The translations under genes were made by a program, and so were the position numbers. The notes beneath the pieces are model-generated. The model was not told where the DNA came from, searched no databases, and saw only the letters and a list, made by a program, of their open reading frames with translations. 39,283 nt of DNA from an uncultured Eubacteriales bacterium (GTDB lineage: Bacteria > Bacillota > Clostridia > Oscillospirales > CAG-272), in the NCBI GenBank assembly GCA_934526185.1, contig CAKTAA010000014.1:1-39283 (forward strand), written 5' to 3'. This document shows, one piece after another, positions 1 to 7,973 of this stretch (position 1 is the first letter of the stretch; each line of letters begins with the position of its first letter).

Positions 1-1533
1 ATCAGTGTTTCGGACAAGACGGGTGTGGTGGAGTTCGCCAAAGAGCTTACAGCTTTAGGGTATGAAATTCTGTCGACCGGGGGAACGGCCAAAACCCTCC
101 GGGAAAACGGGGTTGAGGTGACCGGTGTCTCGGAAATTACAGGTTTTCCCGAATGTCTTGACGGCCGCGTGAAAACCCTGCACCCCATGATTCATGCCGG
201 TATTCTTGCAATCCGCTCGAATCCGGAGCATATGCGGCAGCTAAATGAGCTTGGTGTCAAGCCCATTGATCTGGTGGCGATAAACCTGTATCCCTTCCGG
301 GAAACGGTGATGCGCGACGGCGTCGAGCGCGAGGAGGTCATTGAAAACATTGACATCGGCGGACCGACGATGATCCGCGCAGCAGCGAAGAATTGGCAGG
401 ATGTGGCGGTTGTTGTCAATCCCGGCGATTACGGCAGGGTTATTGAAGAAATTCGTGCCGACGGAGCTGTGTCGCAGGAGACCAAGCTTCGCCTCGCGTA
501 CCAGGTGTTCGCGCATACCGCGCAGTATGACGCGCTTATTGCCGCCTATCTGCGCAGGGAAACGGCATCGGATATTTTTCCGGAAAATCTGACACTGACT
601 TATGAAAAAGTACAGGACATGCGATATGGTGAAAATCCACATCAGCGCGGCGCTTTCTATAAAGAAATCGGTAAGGGGCTTGAGGGTACACTGACAGCCG
701 CGAAGCAGCTCCACGGCAAAGAGCTGTCCTACAATAATATCAACGACGCCAACGGTGCGCTCGATTGCCTCAAGGAGTTTTCGGGTACTCCCTGTGTCGT
801 CGCGGTCAAACATGCAAATCCGTGCGGCGTGGGCACGGCTTCCACCATATATGAAGCCTATATGCGCGCTTATGAAGCGGATCCCGTCTCGATTTTCGGC
901 GGAATTGTGGCGGCTAACCGGGAAATTGACGGAAAAACGGCGGAGGAGCTGTCTAAAATCTTTCTGGAAATCATCATTGCGCCGTCGTTTACCGATGAGG
1001 CTTTTGAAATCCTGTCGAAAAAGAAAAACATACGTCTACTGGCCCTGCCGGATATTGAGAAACGCAACTGCCGGGAGATGCTGGATATGAAAAAGGTGGC
1101 CGGAGGGCTGCTCGTACAGGAGCTTGACACGGAGCTGTACGAGGAGGACAAGCTGACGGTCGTGACAGAGAAGAAACCGACAGCAGAGGAAATGCGTGAT
1201 TTGTGCTTTGGCATGAAGGTCGTCAAGCACACGAAATCCAACGGCATTGTATTGGCAAAGAACGAAGCAACATGCGGCGTGGGCCCCGGTCAGACGAACC
1301 GCATCACTGCTCTGGAGCTTGCTATAAAGTATGCAGCAGACAAGGCAAAGGGATCCGTCATGGCATCGGATGCTTTCTTCCCGTTCAGCGACTGTGTGGA
1401 GGCAGCGGCCAAGGCCGGTATCACAGCGATCATTCAGCCGGGCGGATCCATACGAGATCAGGAATCGATTGATGCCTGCAACCGGTACGGTATTGCCATG
1501 GTATTCACCGGCACGCGCCATTTCAAGCATTGA
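1..1533 (+). CDS. purH: Bifunctional AICAR transformylase / IMP cyclohydrolase (5' end outside window)
   Basis: Catalyses the last two steps of purine synthesis: formyl transfer from 10-formyl-THF to AICAR, then ring closure to IMP, in the cytoplasm. The reading frame is open from base 1 with ISVSDKTG, which is the start of the MGS-like IMP cyclohydrolase domain, so only a few N-terminal residues are missing. Visible signatures are the STGGTAKTL and GRVKTLHPMIH stretches of the cyclohydrolase domain, and KHANPCGVG (the KHxNPC motif of the transformylase) with a C-terminal PGGSIRDQ region. The length, about 510 residues, is normal for the family. It stops with TGA at 1531-1533. The rest of any pur operon would lie upstream; the next gene is 120 bp away behind its own leader structure. 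Confidence 0.97.
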   Translation: MSVSDKTGVVEFAKELTALGYEILSTGGTAKTLRENGVEVTGVSEITGFPECLDGRVKTLHPMIHAGILAIRSNPEHMRQLNELGVKPIDLVAINLYPFRETVMRDGVEREEVIENIDIGGPTMIRAAAKNWQDVAVVVNPGDYGRVIEEIRADGAVSQETKLRLAYQVFAHTAQYDALIAAYLRRETASDIFPENLTLTYEKVQDMRYGENPHQRGAFYKEIGKGLEGTLTAAKQLHGKELSYNNINDANGALDCLKEFSGTPCVVAVKHANPCGVGTASTIYEAYMRAYEADPVSIFGGIVAANREIDGKTAEELSKIFLEIIIAPSFTDEAFEILSKKKNIRLLALPDIEKRNCREMLDMKKVAGGLLVQELDTELYEEDKLTVVTEKKPTAEEMRDLCFGMKVVKHTKSNGIVLAKNEATCGVGPGQTNRITALELAIKYAADKAKGSVMASDAFFPFSDCVEAAAKAGITAIIQPGGSIRDQESIDACNRYGIAMVFTGTRHFKH

Positions 1534-1554
1534 TTAAGTTATCATAATAATCGG

Positions 1555-1646
1555 CCGCCTCTCATATAAATGAAGCAGAAAATCCCCTGCACGCCGCGGC
1601 AGCTTAGCCGGAAAACGCAGGCGTTACTTCATGATAAGAGAGGCGG
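1555..1646 (+). promoter_or_regulatory. Long hairpin that sequesters the ribosome site of the TspO-like gene
   Basis: The arm at 1555-1563 (CCGCCTCTC) pairs perfectly with 1638-1646 (GAGAGGCGG). Pairing continues with interruptions through 1565-1575 and 1627-1636, including ATGAAG with CTTCAT. Inside lie a second stem, CCTGC 1586-1590 with GCAGG 1617-1621, and a small CGGC/GCCG hairpin. The 3' arm contains the purine-rich Shine-Dalgarno stretch for the ATG at 1655, so folding would block translation. No known riboswitch consensus was recognised. The pairings are seen; the regulatory role is inferred. Confidence 0.55.
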
Positions 1647-1654
1647 TATTGTTT

Positions 1655-2182
1655 ATGTCGCTGAAATCCCTGAAAATAAGAATGTGCAATCAGATACATG
1701 CATCGCTCGGTAAATCGAAGCCGTGGGTTTTTTATCTATGCGTCATTCTGGCGGTACTTTCCGGTGTGCTCGGCGTTTTTTTCTCATATGAAAAAAGTAT
1801 AGCAGCCGCTCTGGTGCTGCCAAAGCTCTGCATGCCGCTGCTTCTCATCTTTTTGATAGATACGGCAATGCTTCTTTTGGTGGGGGCGGCAATGGGAATC
1901 ATATGGTCCAACTGCGTTCGGGCGAAAGAGACGCTGAAATATAAAACAGTGATTCTTACCATCTGCATGCTGCTGTTTGTATTTATCCGCGCTCCGCTTC
2001 TGTTCGCTACGGCAAACTGTTTTTTGCTCTTCGTCGCCTGCGCTGCAGTTTTAGCGCTGTCTGCCGGCGCGGCGCTGCTTTGCGCTAAAATCGATGCGTT
2101 TGCCGCAAAGCTGATGCTGCTATTCGCCATATGGTCTGCTTATCTGTTTTTTGTCTCCTTTGGCTTGCTGATTCTGAACTGA
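1655..2182 (+). CDS. Divergent TspO/MBR-like integral membrane protein
   Basis: A small, very hydrophobic protein of 175 residues with about five membrane segments, the topology of TspO/MBR (translocator) proteins. The C-terminal half resembles bacterial TspO: an ATANCFLL helix, then a KIDAFAAKLMLLFAIWSAYLFF segment (split here for description) that corresponds to the final TspO helix, ending in LILN. The conserved tryptophans of the porphyrin/cholesterol site in the loop and second helix appear replaced: the PKLCMP stretch stands where KPSWxPP is usual. The ATG at 1631 has no ribosome site; the ATG at 1655 follows GAGAGGCGG at good spacing, so I chose it. TspO proteins bind porphyrins and are linked to stress; function here is unknown. 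Family assignment is by eye and only moderately sure. Confidence 0.5.
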   Translation: MSLKSLKIRMCNQIHASLGKSKPWVFYLCVILAVLSGVLGVFFSYEKSIAAALVLPKLCMPLLLIFLIDTAMLLLVGAAMGIIWSNCVRAKETLKYKTVILTICMLLFVFIRAPLLFATANCFLLFVACAAVLALSAGAALLCAKIDAFAAKLMLLFAIWSAYLFFVSFGLLILN

Positions 2183-2253
2183 ATTTTTTGATATAAGGAT
2201 GTCACAGGGGGCACTGGAAATTAGCGTTAGAAATTTATTTCTTTTTCAGCCTA

Positions 2254-2282
2254 TTGACTTTTTATGGATCTCCTGTTATAAT
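2254..2282 (+). promoter_or_regulatory. Sigma-A type promoter for the HPr-like gene
   Basis: TTGACT at 2254-2259 and a perfect TATAAT at 2277-2282 are separated by 17 bases. Transcription would start near 2289, giving a leader of about 30 bases before the ATG at 2320. Confidence 0.85.
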
Positions 2283-2319
2283 GAAAACATAAATTACAAA
2301 ATCAAAGGAGAGCCTCGTT

Positions 2320-2547
2320 ATGAAAACTGTAGAAATTCGTCTTTCCACTATAGAGGATGTCCGCAATTTTGTCAATACCGTTACCAAATATGACATTGAT
2401 ATTGATTTGTCCTCTGGCAGATATATAGTTGACGCAAAATCCATTATGGGTATCTTCAGTCTGGATCTGCTGAAGCCGATTACCATGACCGCCCACGCGG
2501 ACGACTGCGATGCGCTGATGGAGGACATCAAACCCTTTCTTATTTGA
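2320..2547 (+). CDS. HPr-family protein lacking the active-site histidine
   Basis: 75 residues, slightly shorter than HPr of the sugar phosphotransferase system (about 85-88). The central motif AKSIMGIFSLDL matches the KSIMGVMSL segment that carries regulatory Ser46 in HPr, and the KYDIDIDL strand also fits. Where HPr has the HARPA loop with phosphorylatable His15, this protein reads STIEDVRN, so it cannot accept phosphate from Enzyme I. The Ser46-equivalent is kept (KS of KSIMG), so binding to a regulator or HPr kinase remains possible but is untested. It has its own promoter, a strong AAAGGAGAG ribosome site and no partner gene, so it is probably monocistronic. HPr-like proteins without His recur in Clostridia; their role is unknown to me. 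Confidence 0.8.
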   Translation: MKTVEIRLSTIEDVRNFVNTVTKYDIDIDLSSGRYIVDAKSIMGIFSLDLLKPITMTAHADDCDALMEDIKPFLI

Positions 2548-2587
2548 GTTTTGACAGTACAGATAGCATTACGCTGCGGCTTAAGAT

Positions 2588-2643
2588 AGAAGAACCGAGT
2601 GCGCAGACATGTTTTTACGCACTGAACGGCAAAAGTTTCTTCT
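2588..2643 (+). other. Stem-loop in the 3' region of the HPr-like transcript
   Basis: AGAAGAA at 2588-2594 pairs with TTCTTCT at 2637-2643. Inside, CCG plus AGTGCG (2595-2603) pairs with CGCACT and CGG (2618-2629), with a GAA bulge. It lies between the HPr-like stop and the terminator at 2723, so it may be a structured 3' UTR or small RNA. No clear promoter of its own was found. Confidence 0.4.
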
Positions 2644-2722
2644 GTTGAATGAATAGGTTTTTTTGTTTTCGGTACAGATTGTTGGCGCTTTACTGGTTTT
2701 AAATTTAAATAAATGTTTTAGA

Positions 2723-2756
2723 AGTCATTCAGGCGAAAAAGCCGAATGACTTTTTG
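2723..2756 (+). terminator. Rho-independent terminator
   Basis: AGTCATTC plus GGC (2723-2734, one bulged A) pairs with GCC plus GAATGACT (2741-2751), with a GAAAAA loop, followed by a T-run. It ends the HPr-like unit about 175 bases after its stop codon. Confidence 0.9.
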
Positions 2757-3034
2757 TTTGGTTGTAGAAAACTTAAGAGGCGAATCAAAAGGATATTTGC
2801 TTTTCATTGGACCGGAGATGATCAGAAGCATCATTTCAGCGTGGAGAAAGCGGGTACGGGCCGGTATTCGGGAAAAAGCAGACACAAATAAAATTTTATG
2901 CGGCATATTGTTGCTCATTCAAGAAAAATTCATATGTTTTTGCTACAATAGAAATAAGCATTGGAATAAAGTGAAAAAGTACGATGAAAATTGTTGATAA
3001 GAAAGGATTTGCCGGTTGGCAATGGGGAAATGTT

Positions 3035-4684
3035 ATGCAGAAATTACATAAACTAAATACATTTAAAGGGGTGGAGGGGCCAGTTCTGACCATTGTAATG
3101 GATGGCATCGGACTTGCGCCTGAAACAGAGGCAAACGCCGTTTACGAAGCTTATACCCCTACACTGGACAGACTGATGCGCGATTACCCGATGCTCAAAT
3201 TGAAAGCCCATGGAACAGCGGTGGGACTGCCTACAGACGACGACATGGGCAACAGCGAGGTGGGCCATAATGCGTTGGGGGCTGGACAGGTATTCAGCCA
3301 GGGAGCGAAGCTGGTATCCGAATCTATTGAAAACGGTAAAATGTTCGCATCTGACACATGGAAGGCGCTTGTGGAGAATGTGAAGGCAAACCATTCAACA
3401 ATGCACTTTCTCGGCCTGTTTTCAGACGGGAATGTACATTCACATATCGACCACCTGAAGGCCATGCTGATCCGCGCAAAGCAGGAGGGAGTTCTGCGTG
3501 TGCGGATACATATTTTGCTTGACGGCCGTGATGTGGGGGAAACCTCTGCGCTTCAGTATGTTGAACCCTTTGAGGAATTCCTCAGTGAATTAAGAGGGGC
3601 AGAATTTGATGTACGGATTGCGTCGGGTGGCGGCCGAATGACAATCACCATGGACAGATATGAGGCAAACTGGAGCATGGTAGAGCTGGGCTGGCGGACA
3701 CATGTATTGGGAGAGGGGAGGCAGTTTGCATCGGCTGCCGAAGCCATCGAAACGTACCGGGCGGAAACAAAGGTGATCGATCAGGATCTGCCGCCGTTTG
3801 TCATAGCGGAGGACGGCAGAGCCGTCGGCACTGTCGAAGACGGCGACAGCGTGATTTTCTTCAATTTCCGCGGAGATCGTGCGATGGAAATATCACGTGC
3901 CTTTGACGAGGAAAGTTTTACAAAATTCGACCGGAAAAGATATCCGAGCGTGATGTACGCCGGTATGCTGGAATATGACGGCGACCTGCATATTCCGAGC
4001 CGCTTCCTTGTGAACCCGCCTGAAATTACAGAGACGATGGGCGAATACCTCGCTTTGACGGGAGTCACACAGCTCGCTATATCGGAGACACAGAAATACG
4101 GCCATGTTACATATTTCTGGAACGGCAACCGAAGCGGAAAGTTTGATAAAAAAACGGAAACCTATATTGAGATCCCGTCGGATGTGATTCCTTTTGAGCA
4201 GCGTCCCTGGATGCAGTGCGCACAGATTACAGACCGCCTGATTTCTGAGCTGAAAACCGGTGCTCACCGATACTGCCGCGTCAACTTCCCGAACGGCGAC
4301 ATGGTCGGTCACACGGGCAATTTTGCTGCCACGCGCATCAGCGTAGAGGCGCTTGATTTGCAGCTGGCGCGGATTCTTGCGGTGATTGACGCGCTGCACG
4401 GTGTTGCTATTATTACGGCGGATCACGGAAATGCCGACGAGATGTACGAGACAGATAAGAACGGCAATCCGAAACGGAACAAGGACGGATCGCTGAAGGC
4501 GAAAACCAGCCATACGCTCAATCCGGTACCCTGTATCCTTTATGATAATTATTACAGGAATGCGTATACAGTTAAGAGCGGGGAGGAAAGGTTTGGTCTT
4601 TCTAACGTGGCGGCAACTGCGGTGAACCTGCTCGGATATGCGGCTCCTGATATCTGGGACGAATCTATGATAGTGATTGACTGA
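3035..4684 (+). CDS. gpmI: 2,3-bisphosphoglycerate-independent phosphoglycerate mutase
   Basis: Interconverts 3- and 2-phosphoglycerate in glycolysis using two Mn ions and a phosphoserine intermediate. 549 residues from this start, somewhat longer than the usual 510 or so. The alkaline-phosphatase-superfamily signatures are present: VMDGIGLAP near the N terminus, DMGNSEVGHNALGAG with the catalytic Ser at residue 74, HILLDGRDVG, NFRGDRAMEI, FPNGDMVGHTG and ITADHGNADEM. The insert after ADEM (a lysine-rich stretch before TSHTLNPVP) is also seen in other members. The open frame extends up to an ATG at 2984, but that has no ribosome site; GGGGA at 3024-3028 precedes the ATG at 3035. A possible -10, TACAAT, is at 2944-2949, with a poor -35. 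It stands alone in its transcription unit. Confidence 0.96.
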   Translation: MQKLHKLNTFKGVEGPVLTIVMDGIGLAPETEANAVYEAYTPTLDRLMRDYPMLKLKAHGTAVGLPTDDDMGNSEVGHNALGAGQVFSQGAKLVSESIENGKMFASDTWKALVENVKANHSTMHFLGLFSDGNVHSHIDHLKAMLIRAKQEGVLRVRIHILLDGRDVGETSALQYVEPFEEFLSELRGAEFDVRIASGGGRMTITMDRYEANWSMVELGWRTHVLGEGRQFASAAEAIETYRAETKVIDQDLPPFVIAEDGRAVGTVEDGDSVIFFNFRGDRAMEISRAFDEESFTKFDRKRYPSVMYAGMLEYDGDLHIPSRFLVNPPEITETMGEYLALTGVTQLAISETQKYGHVTYFWNGNRSGKFDKKTETYIEIPSDVIPFEQRPWMQCAQITDRLISELKTGAHRYCRVNFPNGDMVGHTGNFAATRISVEALDLQLARILAVIDALHGVAIITADHGNADEMYETDKNGNPKRNKDGSLKAKTSHTLNPVPCILYDNYYRNAYTVKSGEERFGLSNVAATAVNLLGYAAPDIWDESMIVID

Positions 4685-4841
4685 GCGAGAGCAGTAATGG
4701 TGCGGCTGTGCTGCAGGGCAAATGCGCTTGACGCAGGCAAATGAGAAAGAAAAATTGATTTTATCTGCCTTTGCTAACTTTTTCTACAAGTGCGCAAAGC
4801 TCTGTTAAATTGTAGAAATTGCCGTCCGGCACCGCCTGCCC

Positions 4842-4855
4842 TGCTCTTAAGAGCA
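4842..4855. promoter_or_regulatory. 14-bp perfect palindrome upstream of a GNAT gene
   Basis: TGCTCTTAAGAGCA is its own reverse complement and lies 17 bases before the likely start of the acetyltransferase. It could be a repressor operator. No regulator gene is adjacent, so this is only a candidate site. Confidence 0.3.
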
Positions 4856-4872
4856 AACGATATCAGAAAGAT

Positions 4873-5295
4873 ATGGCCGTAAAAATGAATCTCGAGATAC
4901 GAAAAGCCGTTCAGGATGATGCCTTAGCAATAAGTTTGCATGACAACTGGTGTCCTGAAAAAATAATAATCGAAAAAATAGAAAAAGGCGAAATATTTGT
5001 TGTTTATAACGGTGACATTTTTGCCGGCTGGCTGCGCTATGGTTTTTTCTGGGACAACACGCCTTTCCTGTATATGCTTCACTTACTTTCGGAATACCGT
5101 GGTAAGGGTATAGGAAAAAGGCTTGTCGTATATTGGGAAGCTGAGATGAAAAAAGCCGGCTACAATATCCTTTTGACCTCGACTGCCCAGACTGAAACAG
5201 CACAGCATTTTTACGAGAAACTGGGCTATAGGGCTATCGGTAGCTTCACATTGGAAAACGAACCTATGGAAATTCTGTTTTCAAAGAAAATATAG
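4873..5295 (+). CDS. GNAT family N-acetyltransferase
   Basis: About 140 residues, single GNAT domain, which transfers the acetyl group of acetyl-CoA to an amine. The acetyl-CoA pyrophosphate loop is LLSEYRGKGIGKRL (the RxxGxG/A motif), and the C-terminal AQHFYEKLGYRAIG stretch is the usual motif B. The substrate cannot be told from sequence. The frame is open back to a TTG at 4819, but homologous sequence starts at about NLEIRKAV, so ATG 4873 or ATG 4885 is the likely start; neither has a strong ribosome site. Codons look more A/T-rich than in gpmI or capA on either side, which may mean separate acquisition. The palindrome at 4842 may be its operator. Confidence 0.85.
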   Translation: MAVKMNLEIRKAVQDDALAISLHDNWCPEKIIIEKIEKGEIFVVYNGDIFAGWLRYGFFWDNTPFLYMLHLLSEYRGKGIGKRLVVYWEAEMKKAGYNILLTSTAQTETAQHFYEKLGYRAIGSFTLENEPMEILFSKKI

Positions 5296-5507
5296 CCAAA
5301 GAGGAAAGTATGCGCTGAAAGTTAATTGAGAGCTCTCCTGGTATTGTTCGGTAAAGATTGCCGATGACACCATTGGAAATTTTTATTTGGGAGAAATGCA
5401 TTCACACCTGTCTGAATACAGTATTTTAATGATAGAATTATTTTTTGAAAAGAAAGGGAAGGAGAGCCGTGTGATCGTTTCGGAAAAACGGATGCGGCCG
5501 TCTGATT

Positions 5508-6722
5508 ATGAAAGAGAGAATCACTGCAGGAATACTCTGTCTGCTTCTGATTATTGCGGGCGCCGGATGTTCCGAAGCGGAACCGTCCGGCGGTACACCT
5601 GAAACAGGAACGCCGAAAACTGATACGCCCATAACTTTGTCGCCGGCCGATACCACAGCCGAAATTCCGGATGTGCCGGAGGACCTCCGTCTGTCGTTTG
5701 TGGCGGCGGGAGACAACGTGATACATCCCGGTATTTACATGGATGCGGCAGACCGTGCCGCCGGAACGGATGAGGCGTATGATTTTAAACCGATGTACAG
5801 GGAAATCGCTGAGAGGATAGCTGCGGCAGATATCGCATTTATCAATCAGGAAACGCTGATGGCCGGCGAGTCCTACGGATATTCGGGATATCCGCTTTTC
5901 AATTCCCCGCAGCAGCTCGGAGAAGACCTGGAAGAGCTTGGATTTGATATCGTCAACATCGCTAACAATCATATGCTGGATAAGCGGACGGACGGTCTGG
6001 CCTCTACCATACAATTCTGGAAGAGCAGAAACATCACGATGATCGGCGGATATGAAACGGCTGATGACTATGACAGGATACGTGTCATAGAACGCGAAGG
6101 AATAAAAATTGCGCTTTTGTCCTACACCTATGGAACCAATTCACTGACGCTTCCTGCGTCCTCGCCGATGGTAATTCCCTATCTGAACGATGAGGACATA
6201 ATACGGCAGACAGCGCTGGCGCGTGAAAAGGCGGATTTGGTTTTTGTTTCTGTACATTGGGGAGAGGAGAATCTGTTTACCACAGTGACAGAGCAGGAGC
6301 ACTATGCTCAGCTTATGGCAGACTGCGGTGTTGATGTGATCATTGGGCACCATCCACACGTAATACAGAAAATTGACTGGCTTGACGGTAAGGATGGCAG
6401 CCAAACACTCTGCATTTATTCCCTTGGGAATTTGCTATCCATGATGGCGAAAGGCTATAACATGCTCGGCGGCCTCATGACATTCGACATTGTCAGAGAA
6501 AACGGTGACTGTTCCATTGAAAATCCGGTATTTTTGCCGACTGTTTTCCATTATGACCAACGCTTCCGCGAGACATGCGTCTATTATCTTGAGGATTATA
6601 CCGAGGAGCTTGCTTCGCAGCACGGTGTTCAGCGGTATGGAAATACCCTATCACTGTCGGATCTGAAACAATACCTGACGCGGTATATAGACGCCGCTTT
6701 TTTGCCTGAGTTGTATAACTGA
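5508..6722 (+). CDS. CapA-family (PGA_cap) metallophosphatase-like lipoprotein
   Basis: 404 residues. The N terminus is a lipoprotein signal peptide, hydrophobic core ILCLLLIIAG with lipobox AGAGC and lipidated Cys at residue 21, followed by a Thr/Pro-rich linker to about residue 60. The rest is the calcineurin-like PGA_cap domain: GDNVIHPG, INQETLMAG, NIANNHMLD, VHWGEE, GHHPHVIQ and YSLGNLL, the usual metal-binding set. CapA relatives act in poly-gamma-glutamate export; stand-alone clostridial lipoproteins like this have unproven roles at the cell surface. Start problem: ATG 5508 has no ribosome site, whereas AAGGAGAG at 5459-5466 sets up a GTG at 5471 in another frame that overlaps the first 32 codons of this gene. 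A terminator follows at once. Confidence 0.9.
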   Translation: MKERITAGILCLLLIIAGAGCSEAEPSGGTPETGTPKTDTPITLSPADTTAEIPDVPEDLRLSFVAAGDNVIHPGIYMDAADRAAGTDEAYDFKPMYREIAERIAAADIAFINQETLMAGESYGYSGYPLFNSPQQLGEDLEELGFDIVNIANNHMLDKRTDGLASTIQFWKSRNITMIGGYETADDYDRIRVIEREGIKIALLSYTYGTNSLTLPASSPMVIPYLNDEDIIRQTALAREKADLVFVSVHWGEENLFTTVTEQEHYAQLMADCGVDVIIGHHPHVIQKIDWLDGKDGSQTLCIYSLGNLLSMMAKGYNMLGGLMTFDIVRENGDCSIENPVFLPTVFHYDQRFRETCVYYLEDYTEELASQHGVQRYGNTLSLSDLKQYLTRYIDAAFLPELYN

Positions 6723-6730
6723 AACAAGGT

Positions 6731-6766
6731 GTCCCCGTCACAAATTGCGGCGGGGACGTTTGTTTA
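6731..6766 (+). terminator. Rho-independent terminator after the CapA-like gene
   Basis: GTCCCCG at 6731-6737 pairs with CGGGGAC at 6751-6757, followed by GTTTGTTT. It starts 8 bases after the stop codon. Confidence 0.85.
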
Positions 6767-6904
6767 TTAATCTGCTTTAGGTATAAGGTCAGGGATAAGC
6801 AGAGCGGTGCGAACTTTTGAAAAACCATACACAGTCAGCTTTATTTCTATACCCTACATTGCAAAGAAAGGAAATTTTCGAGCTTTAAAGGCAGGGAAAT
6901 TGAT

Positions 6905-7669
6905 ATGAACGAAGCGTTTGAACGATGGCTGAAAAAACAATATAAAATTCCTAGACAGGCAGTTTCCCTTTCAGAGGGACCTGTTTATGGAATAAAAAGC
7001 GCGGAGGCTGCCGAGCGGCATCTGAGCGCCGTCATACCTGTTTCCTTCGGCATATGGGGAGATGTATGCCTGATATCTTGTTATGAGGAATTGCTGCCGC
7101 TTATGCGCCGGTATGTAGAAACGGGAAGAGAATTCATGTTTGAGGATGCTTCGCTCGCATGGCTGAATGAACAGCTCATTCCTCATCTTGAAGCGCGCGG
7201 CTATGAGCCGTCGAGGTATTGGAGCAAATGGGGTTATACCTGTTTGGCCGACGATTCCAAACAGATCCGAAGGGATATTCTGCGTCGGGATACGGTTCGA
7301 ATAAAAAACGCGGGCGGTCTTCTGCCGTACCGGAATAGAACGACATACCAGATAGATGAGGTACTGCATGAAGGCCGAATGTTATATGCAACTGTTGAGC
7401 ACCGCACCCTCCTTTCGGTGGCGGTAACGCATGCAGGAAAGCGGACGCCGGGGGCGGTGGAAATCGGAGTTGAGACAGCGCCTGAGGCGCGAGGGCGGGG
7501 ATTGGCCGCGGCTAATACAGCCGCTTTGGCACTTGCGCTGCTGGAGAATGGGGAGACTGTTATCTATCAATGCAACCGCTACAACACCGCTTCGCTGAAA
7601 ACAGCTCTGAAAGCGGGCTTTCGGATAGAGGGGAGATTTTTTCATTATGTAGCGCATTTGCAATTGTAG
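6905..7669 (+). CDS. GNAT family N-acetyltransferase, large single-domain type
   Basis: 254 residues. The C-terminal half has a GNAT core: VEIGVETAPEARGRGLAAA is the acetyl-CoA binding loop and CNRYNTASLKTALKAGF is the conserved Asn...Ser...Lys-x-Gly-Phe region. The N-terminal half (residues 1-130) is not recognised beyond belonging to the same protein; it has a hydrophobic FGIWGDVCLISCYEELLP stretch that looks buried rather than membrane-spanning. The start ATG is preceded by AGGCAGGGAAA. The gene is flanked by a terminator upstream and an independent promoter downstream, so it is monocistronic. The substrate is unknown. Confidence 0.82.
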   Translation: MNEAFERWLKKQYKIPRQAVSLSEGPVYGIKSAEAAERHLSAVIPVSFGIWGDVCLISCYEELLPLMRRYVETGREFMFEDASLAWLNEQLIPHLEARGYEPSRYWSKWGYTCLADDSKQIRRDILRRDTVRIKNAGGLLPYRNRTTYQIDEVLHEGRMLYATVEHRTLLSVAVTHAGKRTPGAVEIGVETAPEARGRGLAAANTAALALALLENGETVIYQCNRYNTASLKTALKAGFRIEGRFFHYVAHLQL

Positions 7670-7762
7670 CTACGCGCTTTTATCCGGTACGGCTGACCAT
7701 TTCTGCAGCATGTAATTTAGCGGCTGGAATTCTATTTTTGTTAACAAAATATTAGGAAAAAG

Positions 7763-7794
7763 ATGACAAAAAGGGAGTGTATTTGCGATATAAT
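7763..7794 (+). promoter_or_regulatory. Probable promoter of ilvE
   Basis: A perfect TATAAT stands at 7789-7794. The best -35 is ATGACA/GACAAA around 7763-7770, so spacing is 18-20 bases and not ideal. The resulting leader is about 170 bases. I found no T-box signature (AGGGTGG) or other known amino-acid sensor in it. Confidence 0.5.
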
Positions 7795-7973
7795 ATTCTG
7801 TAAAGTATTTTATTTTGCATGAATGCTTTGTCAGACTTTCCTTCACAGAATTCTTTTGAATAAACAGATAATTCACATGGGAAATGCTGGATACAAATTT
7901 ATATCAGACGATAGATAAAATGACAAAGAAAGGACGGACACGCCGGCACGGCATGTCTGGAGAGGCAAGCGCA

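Noticed and set aside
1576..1626. Cobalamin-riboswitch-like GAAAATCCCCTGC in the TspO-like leader
   Set aside because: The GCCACTG box and the upstream GGGAA core are absent, so the resemblance is too short.
2746..2997. 83-codon ORF starting inside a terminator
   Set aside because: It begins within the terminator stem and shows no ribosome site or protein-like pattern.
7795..7973. Possible T-box leader of ilvE
   Set aside because: No AGGGTGG T-box sequence and no terminator/antiterminator pair could be seen.
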